Assembly (NCBI RefSeq): GCF_000143415.4
Contig: NW_003314407.1
Location: 124,001-188,000, forward strand
DNA: 64,000 nt
From: Selaginella moellendorffii
Lineage: Eukaryota; Streptophyta; Lycopodiopsida; Selaginellales; Selaginellaceae
Reading direction: 5' to 3'
Positions within the stretch are counted from its first letter, which is position 1, and the number at the start of each line of letters is the position of its first letter. Under the pieces are notes generated by a model. The model saw only the letters and a list, made by a program, of their open reading frames with translations. It did no database searches and had not been told where the DNA came from. Below are positions 24,110 through 34,651 of the stretch, piece after piece. The position numbers were made by a program, and so were the translations under genes.

Positions 24110-24260
24110 CAACGAGCCGCGCTCAACGTGTGAGCGAAGATTCAGCTTTAGCTTTGGCCAGAGGTGTACATTTTTCTACGTGAAATGATTACCTAGAGAG
24201 ATTATTCAAGGAAGAACATGCTCTGCCTAGAAGAATTTGAAAACATGGCACTTTGTGGAT
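24110..24260 (-). repeat. Orphan UGT 3' flank
   Basis: The stretch caacgtgtgagcgaag … agaggtgtacatttttctac … gagagattattcaaggaaga aligns with the 3' flank of the second UGT (34543-34650) and in part with 15955-16020. No UGT coding sequence follows it, so it marks another copy of the unit that lost its UGT. Confidence 0.75.
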
Positions 24261-25048
24261 CAAACCTTGGAAGTAAGTGATCTTTTAGTTGTCTAGCTTG
24301 AAATCATCACATTCCTCTTAAAACTTTCTCCAAGCTTGGATCTCTGGACTCCCGGGAGGAGATGGTAGATTTTTCCCGTGACGGACTACAGTCTCCTGCT
24401 GGAGTTTCGCGGGGTGGCCAAGCTGGAGAAGGAGATCATCGCGCAGACAAACGTGGAGAAGGGCTTTGTCGCGCAGTCCACTTGATGTCCGCCGGTGGCG
24501 CTGCCGAGGAGCCGAGTGTGGGCTTTAGGGACTGTACAAATAACAGGGTGAATGTCACTAATAAGAGCTATATCAGTTGTGTTAATTATGACGGAGTTGC
24601 ACTTGATGTAAGATTTGAAATCTGGAAGTTTGTGTGCAATACAGTAAAATTTCTTTAAGTTGCATAGCTAAATCAAGAGTTACAAAGTTATAAATGAATT
24701 TTGGAGTGAGGAAACAAATATTAAAGAGGTACACTTGAATTCCACCATATTGATGTTTGTCAACTAGAATTGGAATTCGAATTTTGGATGTAATAGAGAT
24801 CTCTATACGGTAGTTTCCTCTTCAAACTTAATGGCCTCTCAAAATAAAGATTACCAACATTGTCCAAAACAACTCATGTACCTAATCAATGGATATGCAA
24901 AGTTCACAACATAGTATTTTTCCACACCTGAAACATTTTTATGGAGAAGTCATATGTCAATACAATGACAAATTCAATATTGTCAACTAAACATAGATGA
25001 CTTTGAGTATTTGCTGCGACTTTTGATGATTATCAAGTACTTGGGTGG
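24261..25048. other. Intergenic region with a short coding-like patch
   Basis: At 24375-24485 a plus frame reads VTDYSLLLEFRGVAKLEK and onward, which looks protein-like but has no family I recognise and no clear start. Downstream, to 25040, the DNA is AT-rich without a gene. Confidence 0.35.
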
Positions 25049-27655
25049 CTAAGTACAAACACATTGGGGCCCTCCCCATCCTTGCGAGGCAAAGATGGAC
25101 AGTGCCACCAGCAGCCCTCCACAGATGTATTTCCAAATGTTTGGCCACTGCTCCTCTAAATAGCTTCCAAAGTCTTTGGAGAACTCTGTGTCGGAGAGGC
25201 TGGGTAACTTGCCCTCAAAATCTGTGTCGAGGCTGGGTATCTCCTCAGAAGCTGTGTCGCCTACCTTGGGCTTGGACGACGGATCATAGCTTGGCTCGGT
25301 TAGAAGGCCAGAATTAGATTTTGCCACACCTTTCTCGTCTTCCGTCTTGCAAGTAGCCACAAAGCCCATACGCTCGGCCAGGCTTACTGGCCTGTGATCT
25401 TCGATCACAAAGTCAAGAAAGGAGGTGATGTTCGAGTACTTGCTATGTAGAGCCTCGTCCTTGACAAAGACCTGGAGCTTGGTCTCGTACCAGAAGGTTC
25501 GGCGGATCGCGCTAGCAAGCCATGAGAACTCCCAGGATAACCATGTAGCTGCCACACGTTCCTGCCAAACTTCAAACAGCATGGCACCAGCACCGTGGGG
25601 CACTGGGGACTAGGCAGTGGATAGACAAAAGCTCCTCCAGTGTCCTGCATAGACGAGAATCAGAGGAAGTATAGCACTACTGATTAGATCTTACACGTCA
25701 TATAGCAAGGATAGAGCTTCCTTCCTCTGCATGCTCTCGACAAAAGACGGGACACGCTCCAAGTATCCCAAGGGTGATTGAAGAACCTGTGAGGCAACCA
25801 AACGAGAATGAGACAATGAAACAGCAACCATAACGCTTACCACTTCTTCTGCAGCTTCAATGAGATGGATCTTCCACTTCTTCTGCTTCGATATCTGGAT
25901 CTTCCACTTCTTTTGCTTCCATATCTGCTTCCATGTTGGGATCTTCCACTTCTGCTTCGAAAATAGTCCCATCCCTTGCGAGACAGTCATCTGCAATGAG
26001 GAGTTAGATGTCTAAAGAAAAACAAGGTTAAACTGTGCACGCACAGCTAATGTTTCGGAACGCTGCGAATGGAAACGTAGGGCTCCTCTCCAGCCACAGC
26101 CTGGCGTGCGTAACACAGAAGTAGACCGCGAGGCGGTGGGAGAGAAAGACGGAGTGAGGTGGCCGACGCGTCACCAGGTGCAAAGCGGACAGAAGCTCCT
26201 TGAATTCGATGTTTGTGACGTGACGCCGCCGCCATGCGCGAGGCTCTCGCTCCCCGTCCGCTTCCAAGTCCTCGGTCCGGTCTACCCCGGTATAGCCAAG
26301 GACGGCGCCGAGGCTGCTCCGATAAACCTTTTCCCAATCCGCTGCCTCAGGAACGTAGCCTTCTTTGTAGAGTTTGGTCACCTCGCATTCCACAGCCTCT
26401 AGACGATCGGCCTCGTCACCTCTGGCTCTGGCCTCCTTGATCCTGCTCCGGAGAGTGGCCAGCGAGGTGGCACAGCTCGGCCCATCCGCGTCACGTCTCG
26501 GTGGCGAGAGGAAGTACGTGCTTCGAACAACTTTGGCTACGATGGTGCGAAGCTTGCCATGCTGCGGGTGCTCCCTGAAAGAAAAAACCAAGAGAAATTT
26601 ATTAGAAGCCCTCGGAGTCGGCGTACATCTCACCTTTGCTAATCTTCTTCGACTGCATCCAGGGCGAGCATGGTGCCATCGTTGCTCAGTGCTCCCGTGG
26701 GGAGGGGCTGGAGGATTGACGAGAAAAAGTTGACAAGAGCGGAGAGGGCTTCCTCCGTGACGCCTGCGGAGGATGGGCAGGTACGGAGCTCGGCAACGTT
26801 GCCCTTGAGCAGCGACGACAGATAAAGCAGCGCCACCAACCTGAAGAGATGGGGATCAGACCTCGGGAAGCCAGTTGTCACAACCCCAGATATACACCTG
26901 GAGCTCGTGGAAGCACTCGGCATCGCGCAGGTCTTGCTGTGCGCACTACCAGTTTCTTGTTGAGATCCTTGAGGAACTGATAGACATCCCACTCAGCCCT
27001 GGATCCGGGATATAAGGCAGCGCGGACAACACCCTCCATCCTTACTCCACTCTTTATAAGCCGGGATAAAGGCCCGCACCTTGAGAGAAGTCTCTTGCAA
27101 AATCGTTTGCTTCTCCAGCAACATACGGCACCCCAACACTTGCAATGCATGGTAAGTAGGAGACGGCAACTCTGGACAGCGGCCTCTTGTAACAGATGCT
27201 TCCAGGGAGGACGTGGAGCAGGAGGTTGGCAAACCTGCAAGTACTCAGATCCCGACGTCTCGTTCCCGGTCGCAGAATGCGGCTCCCAAGAGCTCGCAGC
27301 AAAGATGCAAGTGCTGTGAGGACGTGTCTGCTGATCTCTCCCCGTATGATCAACATTGATTCGCTGATTTTCGGTAATACAGGTCGATCATAAGCAGCAG
27401 TTCGATGCTCCCAAAGAACTGCAAAAGACGAAAAGCCACAGAGCATTGTTCTGAGAATGCGATGACAAACCTATAACCGCGAGGACTGTATTGATTCACA
27501 ACCAGAAAACCAATAGCAAAGCACCGCCTCTGCCAAAATCTACAGCGCACAGAAAACTCTCTCAAACATATTTGTTTACTGGTTATGAAATCGAGGAACA
27601 AGCGGGATTGAAAATGATCGAGCTCCACGTGCTGTAACTGTAAGTCTGAAGTCAT
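25049..27655 (-). pseudogene. Unidentified gene or pseudogene, multi-exon, minus strand
   Basis: Several minus-strand segments have coding composition and GT-AG boundaries. 26639-26880 includes VALLYLSSLLKGNVAELRTC. A donor near 26630 and acceptor near 26575 lead to EHPQHGKLRTIVAKVVRSTY … DRLEAVECEVTKLYKEGYV (26200-26570). At 25860-25985 there is an acidic repeat of the EVEDP type. 25720-25790 gives VLQSPLGYLERVPSFVESMQ, and 25049-25600 gives a long tail ending in a hydrophobic segment YICGGLLVALSIFA, a possible membrane anchor. Frames do not join cleanly at about 25870 and 25580, and the 5' part (27000-27650) is scrambled, so a broken gene is likely. I do not recognise the family. Confidence 0.45.
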
Positions 27656-27885
27656 CTGAAATGTATATGTAACCGTTTTGATGCATGTTTTCTTTGTCTG
27701 TAGCTTGTGAAAAAGCTACTAGGCCTATAGACGTTTGATCACTCGTCTTTGATACAGCTTAGTTCGTTATCAAACTAAGTTCAGTTGAACATTTAACATG
27801 CTGTAAGAGTTTCCAAAAACTATGGCGGAACGGAAAGCTTATTGAATCAGGCTGTGGAATAGACACTTCCAATAACATATCACGT
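27656..27885. other. Intergenic spacer
   Basis: Nothing recognisable is seen. Confidence 0.4.
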
Positions 27886-27889
27886 ACGC

Positions 27890-28120
27890 TTAAAGGAATT
27901 GGAAAGAGCAGGACATTCAGATCTGCACAAGCGCGATGAAGGAGACCGACTGTTGTGCTGTTTTGTGGACTTCAAAAATGTGTTCGACGCCGTTCGATGG
28001 CACGCAATCAGAGCACCACCCGACATCGTGAACACAATCCGCCACCTCTACACATGCATTCAAGCCGCGCTGGCTGTCCCATGCGATGCAGGGTCAAGCA
28101 GGGATACCCGATTTTAGCTT
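27890..28120 (+). mobile_element. LINE-type reverse transcriptase fragment
   Basis: A plus frame includes LHKRDEGDRLLCCFVDFKNV followed by FDAVRW, matching the conserved 'CFVDFKKAFDxV' block of non-LTR retrotransposon reverse transcriptases, and then IRHLYTCIQAALAV. Only about 70 codons remain; the rest of the element is absent on both sides. Confidence 0.75.
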
Positions 28121-28129
28121 GGTCTAATT

Positions 28130-28245
28130 TTCAACATGAAGAGATTATTCAAGGAAGAACATGTCAACAAGAACATGCTTTGTGTAAATTCAAGGAAGAA
28201 TTTGAAATAACAAACAAAACAAACTTACATACCATCGATAGATGG
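28130..28245 (-). repeat. UGT deletion scar, copy C of the duplicated unit
   Basis: The UGT 3'-flank signature (gagattattcaaggaagaac … gaagaatttgaaat) is joined directly to the UGT 5'-flank signature (aacaaacaaaacaaacttac ataccatcgatag, as at 36262-36295). In copies A and B these two flanks bracket a complete UGT gene, so here the gene has been removed. Confidence 0.8.
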
Positions 28246-29340
28246 AACTCGGAGGAACAGCTTGTGACCGCTGCTGTTAACTTGTGCCACCACCGTAGCG
28301 CACTTGTGCAATTTGTCCATGCTCTGTGTCAACTAGTCAGCTCGGGATCCTCTCCCTCATATCCACCTTGAGTCCTGCCTCATCTTCTAGATCTTCCAGC
28401 AGAGCCTTCTCTAGGTTGTAAGTGAGTATCTCGTCCGAGAGACGAGCTAGCTCCACTTTCCAGTATACTCACAATCATCTCCACAACTTGTTGGTCTGCC
28501 GTATCGAACGTGGTGTCTGGGATTCCAGGAATTGACACTGAAGTCGCCTGGGGTTTACTTCGTCGGCTCGAGACTGAGATAGTTCTTCTCCTTTCTGAGC
28601 TTGCGCTTGACGAACTCCTCGCACTTGGCCAAGCACCGACCAAAGACGATCTCAACTTTCTCGCCATAGAGAACTGAAAAAGCTGGGCCATCCTAGGCCT
28701 GAAGTGTGGCTCAACACCAAGTTTGCGGCCGTGTCCTGGACATAGTCGTGAGCAGAGGTAACAGCCTGGAAACATATTTCTTCCATCTTGCTGGCCACAA
28801 GCACCAACGATGGAAGAAAGTTTGGCAGTTCCACTCCCTTGGACTCGACCAGGAAACCAGCAACAGTGTCAAGATTCTCGCAGCTTGAAAAGTCGGGATA
28901 GCTGGCCGAGAGTTCCCTCTGAAAATCCTTGTATAGGCGAACAGTGTAGTGCATCTGCTTATCACTTCCAGACTTGATATACTTTCCTGTCACAAGCTGC
29001 TCCAGCTGCTTCTGTACCTTGCAAACACCCTTGTAGTGTTCAAACGAAGGATCTGCCACACCATGTCTTGGACAGGTGCTTGTTCTCTTCAAACAGATAT
29101 TTCTCCTGTGCTCTAGCTTCTTTGTGGGAGCTCTCATTATCCGTCTTGTTTCCGGACACAAACGTAGCCCGGCCCAACCTTGACCATGTTGGTGACAACT
29201 TTGTTGTAGAGACCTTTGGGAGCACAGTCTACTTTCCAGCGTCCTGCTCGTCAACTTGCTTGTCAATGACATGCAGGTCAAAAAGTCTGTTGGCTGGCTA
29301 ATTATCAAGCTGGCAAGGGACTTGACTTCTCACTAGATTG
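28246..29340 (-). pseudogene. Dynamin-related protein (DRP4-like) pseudogene, copy C
   Basis: On minus, dynamin middle-domain sequence is spread over several frames: MSLTSKLTSRTL, then KGLYNKVVTNMVKVGLGYVC-like and NKTDNESSHKEARAQEKYLF, then LYKDFQRELSASYPDFSSCE and VELPNFLPSLVL, then FRPRMAQLFQFSMARK. The P-loop remnant near 29325 encodes GDQSSEKSS, where the family has GDQSSGKSS. Multiple frameshifts and stops make it non-functional. It is the longest of the three dynamin relics and shows what the intact neighbour once was: a large GTPase of membrane remodelling. Its 3' part aligns with 36280-36550. Confidence 0.82.
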
Positions 29341-30151
29341 ATCACCAATGGTTGGCAGCTTGAGGCCTTTTTTAAACATTTGGGTGTAAGTTAAAGTTTT
29401 TTCCTTTCCAATTTGTTAATTTACCTTGTCTATTTAACTATCACGGCTTTGGCTTTAATTAAGTTCCTTTGCCAAGGTTCTTGTTTATTATACCAACTCC
29501 TATTTGGTTTTACTTGGTTTCAATTACTCACTGCATGAGCAACGGAACATTAACTATCCATCCATGGATTCCCAAATCTCTCTCAATCCCCCTCCCCGAG
29601 TTAAATAGGACTTAAGGTTCAGCTACACTCCTACAGGCACAAGCAGCCAAACACACTAAGCCATTAGGTTTTTAACATCCCTTGGTATAACAAAACTTGA
29701 TCATATGACATTTTAAATCCCAAACATTAAGTGCAACATTTGTTTTGGGACGCCAGGGGAAAACATTGTGGCCTAACGGCTTAGTATAGGTACCCTTACT
29801 CCCCAAAGGGAAGGCCTAAACCCCTCGGAAGAGTAAGGACCAATAAGCCATAAAGTACTCAAGTGGGGCACCACTCCACATAAGTCGAGAGCACTATAGT
29901 CAGTTTCCTTTCCAGGAGTGGGAGTTATTCTTGAGCACTTCTTTGGGTGGCCCTTCCAACATCACCTAAGTCCATGCTCACTCCTTAACCCCAGTTTCAA
30001 CCTCAAGTCAGTTTAAAAGCACCACTAGAGAGTTCCTTCAAAATTGGTTTTTGGACCTCACTATCCCTACTATACTTTTGAAACTCTTTGCAGACCGCCC
30101 CCCCCGGGAGACGCACGCTTTGGGCTTTTACCCCTTGATCTGTATTAGTAC
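29341..30151. other. Repeat-derived sequence upstream of the hexamer array
   Basis: No gene. The last part (actatacttttgaaactctt … gggagacgcacgctttgggc) aligns with 31548-31603 just before the larger hexamer array, so it belongs to the same element family. Confidence 0.55.
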
Positions 30152-30480
30152 TCTGACTTGGTCTCAGACTCGATCTCGGACTCAATCTTGGATCCAACCT
30201 CGGACTCAGTCTCATACTCGATTTTAGACTTGGTTTTGTACTCAATCTCGGACTCAACCTCAGACTCGATCTCGGACTTAACCTCGGACTCAACCTCAGA
30301 CTCAGTTTCGGACCCGATCTCGGATCTCAGACTCTATCTCAAACTCGGTCTTGGAGTCAAGGACTCAATCTCGCACTTTGTCTCGAACTCAATTTCAGAG
30401 TTGGTCTTGGACTCAATTTTAGGTTTGGTCCTATCTGATGAACTCTTTATCATTTCGGTTGTGTTTTTGTGGATCCTTTA
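30152..30480 (+). repeat. CTCGGA-type hexamer repeat, intermediate decay copy
   Basis: Degenerate hexamers such as ctcggactcaacctcagact extend for about 300 bp after the shared lead-in tttgggcttttacccc. Many units carry C-to-T or G-to-A changes relative to the 31.6-kb array. Apparent open frames here are repeat artefacts. Confidence 0.85.
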
Positions 30481-31547
30481 GCTTACGACACCTCGGGGAG
30501 TTGGTTTCTTACACTAGGCCATGTATAAGTAGGATAACAATAGCATTATCATTGTTCACATATGGAGTACAAAGTGGATGATCTGATGTTAGTTTATTTT
30601 CCTAATCTTACGATATTGTAGGCGACTAATTTTTCCATCTCACTTTAGTCACTTAACCACACCTCCGACCACTTGGAGGAGTCTCATTCACAACCTCCAT
30701 AAGTCCAACTCAGGACCTGGGGCTTGCCAGCCCCGAGAATGGCATCCATGCCACTCAACATTTGCACTTGGTCCAAGTGCTCCACGTGTCCGATCCCATG
30801 ACCGACACTCAAAGGTACCACCGACATAGCAGCCCGTTACGCTAAGGCCATGCCCAATCACCTTTGCCACACTGGTAGTCCAATACCACTTGCATCACCG
30901 TCTTGGCTCTCCAAGACTAGGCAAACCCTCTGTGAGTGGTCATCTCAAATCCACTCCTTAGCATCCTTAGGATGCCCACCGACAAGGGGAATAGCCTTCC
31001 CCAATATCCCTCTGTCAGTTCCCACTAAGTCCCTTTCTGCCCCTGGCTGTGTTTGCCAACACTGCCACTGGATCGAGACCCACAGGCCCGACCACTAAGT
31101 CCCACAGTCCTCTGGGACTTCCTCCCCACACGACTGTGTCCTTGGTCACTACCCCAGAGGACTGCTCCTCTTCCTTTCCACAGTCTGGGCCTTTGGGACA
31201 ACATTTCGGAACACCGTGGCCTTACGCGAGCCACCTGGGTACTCTCCTCGCCTTCTGTCCTTGGGTGCTCTAGCCATGGGCTTAGAGCGGGTTCCATTGA
31301 GCCACGACAGGTATCCAAGTAGGTAGTGCCACCCACACTTGGACTGGGAGCATCGGCCAGTCGATCTCCCGGGGGAACTAGAGCCGGCTCTTGAACACTT
31401 CACCAAGCTACCCCGCTTGTCGGTCCATGTTCACTCTAGTCTTGGACTTCCCAGTGGGCAGCTCATCACCCAACACTGGGTCCGGCCTTCCTAGGCCAAA
31501 CTGGCCTTTCCTGGCCAAACTGGCTCCACTGCAGTCCTCCCCCTACT
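30481..31547. other. Repeat-derived sequence, body of the hexamer element
   Basis: Non-coding, C-rich on plus, no recognisable domain. Open frames on both strands lack family similarity. It probably belongs to the same unclassified element as the array that follows, possibly a large LTR or untranslated region; I could not find its ends. Confidence 0.45.
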
Positions 31548-31718
31548 ATACTTTTGGAGCTCACCAAACCCCCCAGGGTCTGGGAGACGAACGCTTTGGG
31601 CTTTCACCCTCTCAGGCTCCGGACTCGGACTCGGACTCGGACTCGGACTCGGACTCGGACTCGGACTCGGACTCGGACTCGGACTCGGACTCGGCCTCGG
31701 TCTCGGTCTCGGTCCCGA

Positions 31719-31750
<32 letters not shown>

Positions 31751-32430
31751 CCGGTCTCGGTCTCGACTTCGGACTCCATCTCGGACTCCATCTCGGACTC
31801 CATCTTGGACTCCATCTCGGGTCCATCTCGGACTCCATTTCGGGTCCATCTCGGACTCCATCTCGGACTCCATCTCGGGTCCATCTCGGACTCCATCTCG
31901 GACTCCATTTCGGGTCCATCTCGGGTCCACCTCGGACTCCATCTCGGACTCCATCTCGGACTCCATCTCGGGTCCATCTCGGACTCCATCTCGGACTCCA
32001 TCTCAGGTCCATCTCGGACTCCATTTCGGACTCCATTTCGGGTCCATCTCGGACTCCAATTCGGACTCCAACTCGGGTCCATCTCGGACTCCACTTCGGA
32101 CTCCAACTCGGGTCCATCTCGGACTCCACTTCGGACTCCAACTCGGGTCCGTCTCGGACTCCACTTCGGACTCCAACTCGGGTCCTTCTCGGCCTCCCAC
32201 GTGTCATGTGTTGGCCCTTTTGGGTCCCTTTTTGGAGCCTCGCCTTTTGCTCGCTTCGTGCTCGTTCCTCGAGCACTTCGTTGGGAGTTCCACTCCCGCT
32301 CTTGACTTTTCAAGTCGTAGCTTTTGGTCCAAACGTGTTACGCTCGTTTGGCTCTCGCTTCGGCCACTACCATGTGGCGCCCTTCCAGCTCCACTTTGGG
32401 GCCTAGGGATTTTGTGTCTCACAGATATGT
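31548..32430 (+). repeat. CTCGGA-type hexamer and higher-order repeat array, youngest copy
   Basis: After the lead-in gggagacgaacgctttgggc comes a near-perfect (ggactc)n run at about 31619-31692. A (ggtctc)n run with variants follows to about 31770, then 12-base catctcggactc units. Finally, longer composite units alternate ctcggactccacttcggact with ccaactcgggtccat up to about 32190. A unique tail (32195-32430) aligns with 8170-8405. Because the unit is six bases with no stop in most frames, long open frames appear on both strands. They encode Ser-Asp, Arg-Thr or Glu-Ser polymers and are not genes. Confidence 0.92.
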
Positions 32431-32503
32431 GATTTATCTAAGGGGCTCTTTATTTAGTAGAAAGGACTATATCAGATGTTATGGAAAGTTGGACTATAAA
32501 TTT

Positions 32504-32611
32504 ATGAAGTTTGGCATGATATTCAGCAAGTTATCAAAACATTAAAACGTTAATAATATGAAGTTTGGCATGATATTCAGCAAGTTATCAAAACATTAAA
32601 ACGTTAATAAT
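32504..32611. repeat. Perfect 54-bp tandem duplication
   Basis: The unit starting atgaagtttggcatgatatt and ending acgttaataat occurs twice head to tail (32504-32557 and 32558-32611) with no difference that I can see. Confidence 0.95.
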
Positions 32612-33369
32612 CTTCCATCATTTCAATGATGTGAGGTCCAAGTATATGGCTACTATATTGTATATTAATATTAACATAGTGGGATTTTAGTATAAATTAG
32701 GGTTTTTGGGCTAATTGATATGCACATTTCTATATTGCATTTCCATATTCTATACACTTACACCTTTTAAAATATAATCTATTTAAAATCTAAATTAATG
32801 ATCTTTTTTTATTGGATCAAGTCTTAGTTGGGAGAACCACCTTCTATGATCTTTCTACTGCGACAAGAGCTATGCAATCCCAATGCAGGCAACACTCTTG
32901 GTCATGTCACCTTTAGGATTTATCATGCACCACCCCCACTGCAAGCACTGGATGTCGCTACATTCAGCAATTCAATTTGGGGCTTCTTGCACACATCACA
33001 ATTTTTCCTGTTGTGAAGGGCATTAGGGACCTAATGAGCACTTTTCAAACTAAAAAAATGAGACTAAATGGTTCATTGTCATTGTCAATCCTCCTCTCTC
33101 ACAGGTGTTTTGATTTATAACATGCCTTTTTATTGAGGTGAGGAGGTTTGACAGAATGCAATAAAACAATGTAGTGTGGGAATGGCAAAGAATCTCGTGC
33201 TCTGGAAGCCTTCTCATGGATGGAAAGCCACCTCCATCAAGGCTTGCTCAGTTCTAGTTGTGGGAAGATGATCTAGAGCTAGAGATTCAAATTTATCAAA
33301 TCATTCGACCTATGCTTCAACTTGATAATGTGAAAGGGATAAATATATTAAAATCTTATTTACATCAAA
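32612..33369. other. AT-rich intergenic DNA
   Basis: No supported gene. A 62-codon plus frame at 32828-33016 has no recognisable family. Confidence 0.4.
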
Positions 33370-33870
33370 TGCACGGATTTCGAGAAAAAACCCGCTCTAG
33401 AAGCATTTTCTGGACAACATCAATAGCCTTCCTGTAATGCCCATTTTGGGCATTTGCTGTACTTCCAGTACGTGGCTAGAATCCATTGCGCCGTGGATCA
33501 TCCTTCCCTCAGAAATGCTGCCAGCGCTAGAGCAAGCGTGTAGAACGATGCTGAGCGTAGATTCGTTTGGGCACACTCCATCGTGGTGCATTCTCCGGAA
33601 GAGCTGCAGTCGATGCAGCCACACTTCCCATACATGTCCACCAGGAGATTCCCAAGCACCAGCTCGCGATCCATGCCCGTTGTTGTGATTTTCTGGTGGA
33701 GTCTGCCAGGGATTGCGAGGCGGTGCAGTGCCGCACCAGTCGCGACCACGCAAATGCCTCTGCGAGATTTGGGGTGGTGGAGACGAAGGAGAAGAGCAAG
33801 TCCCATGGTACTTGTAGGGATAGAATTAACAATTTTGCGCTTGATGATTTCACTCCTGTCTTCCACCTTG
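33370..33870 (-). pseudogene. PPR pseudogene fragment with internal deletion
   Basis: Minus strand retains the PPR 5' end (ATGGGACTTGCTCTTCTCCT, then AFAWSRLVRHCTASQSLA and LLVDMYGKCGCID). It then jumps straight to FRRMHHDGVCPNESTLSIVL-like sequence, skipping about two PPR motifs relative to the intact gene at 37003-38682. It continues to the GRMIHGAMDSSHVLE block and stops near 33370. Confidence 0.85.
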
Positions 33871-34060
33871 CGGTCGCGCAATCACTTCCATCGCTATCAA
33901 CTTCTCTGGATATTAAGCAACGTCTTGGGCAGTAGTTTCACACCGGCAACCCAACGCTTGTGGATCTTGCGCAAACACTCCATCGCCTGCTTCAGAGTCT
34001 CGCCCCCTCAGTGATAATGAGCTTCGAAGGATTGGAGCACTGCTCCCTGATACCACCATC
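33871..34060 (-). pseudogene. Relic of unidentified gene X
   Basis: The stretch gaagctcattatcactgagg … gagactctgaagcaggcgat (minus) aligns with the minus-strand coding-like segment at 38850-38990 (SKLIVSEEGETLKAMECIHK). Position relative to the PPR relic is the same as in copy B, so it belongs to the duplicated unit. The frame is broken. Confidence 0.6.
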
Positions 34061-34651
34061 GCTCATCGTAACGACGATTAAGACAGTAGAAGGTCCATGT
34101 TTTGGCTTTGTTTGCTTTCAACTGCGGGGGAGTTCGCAGTGAGTCCCCGGCCCGCAACTGGTGGAGAGGCCGTGAATGCAAGCAACACCACCCGACGTCT
34201 CTTAAATCAAGGGCTTGCGCTCAGAAGAAGAGCTCTTCGTCAAAAGAGGAGATCAAGCGACGGGAACAAGTACAAGGTTATAAAGATGTTCTCGCACACA
34301 ATCTTTGTCTTCCTTTATTAACTCTGTTGGTCCAGATTTAATTGGGGGAATGTAGCAAAACCATTGCAACATCGGCTTTTTGGATCCAGCCACACCCACC
34401 CATCTATCAAATTCTCTATGGTTTCACAGCAATGCACGATCGCCACCCTTCTCGCAGAGCAAATGCAGGTGCCTGTATGGAAGCGATTCTGTCAAGCACT
34501 ATGGGACTCGCTCTTCTTCTTCGTCCCCCCACCCAACGTGTGAGCGAAGCGATCCTTAAATTCAGCTTTCGCTTTGGACAGAGGTGTACATTTTTCTACG
34601 TGAAATTATTAGAGAGATTATTTAATGAAGAACATAGAAGAATTTGAAATT
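34061..34651. other. Rearranged spacer with inverted PPR scrap and UGT 3' flank
   Basis: 34440-34545 repeats the inverted PPR 5'-end piece also seen at 23540-23650. 34543-34651 is the UGT 3' flank shared with 15955-16020, 24110-24260 and 28130-28200. No gene is supported. Confidence 0.6.

Noticed and set aside
31619-32190. CRISPR-like repeat array
   Set aside because: Contiguous tandem hexamers and composites without unique spacers, in a plant nuclear context.
31391-32432. Ser-Asp/Arg-Thr-rich frames of about 300 codons, SR-protein-like
   Set aside because: Generated by a stop-free hexamer repeat readable in many frames on both strands; no RRM or other domain.
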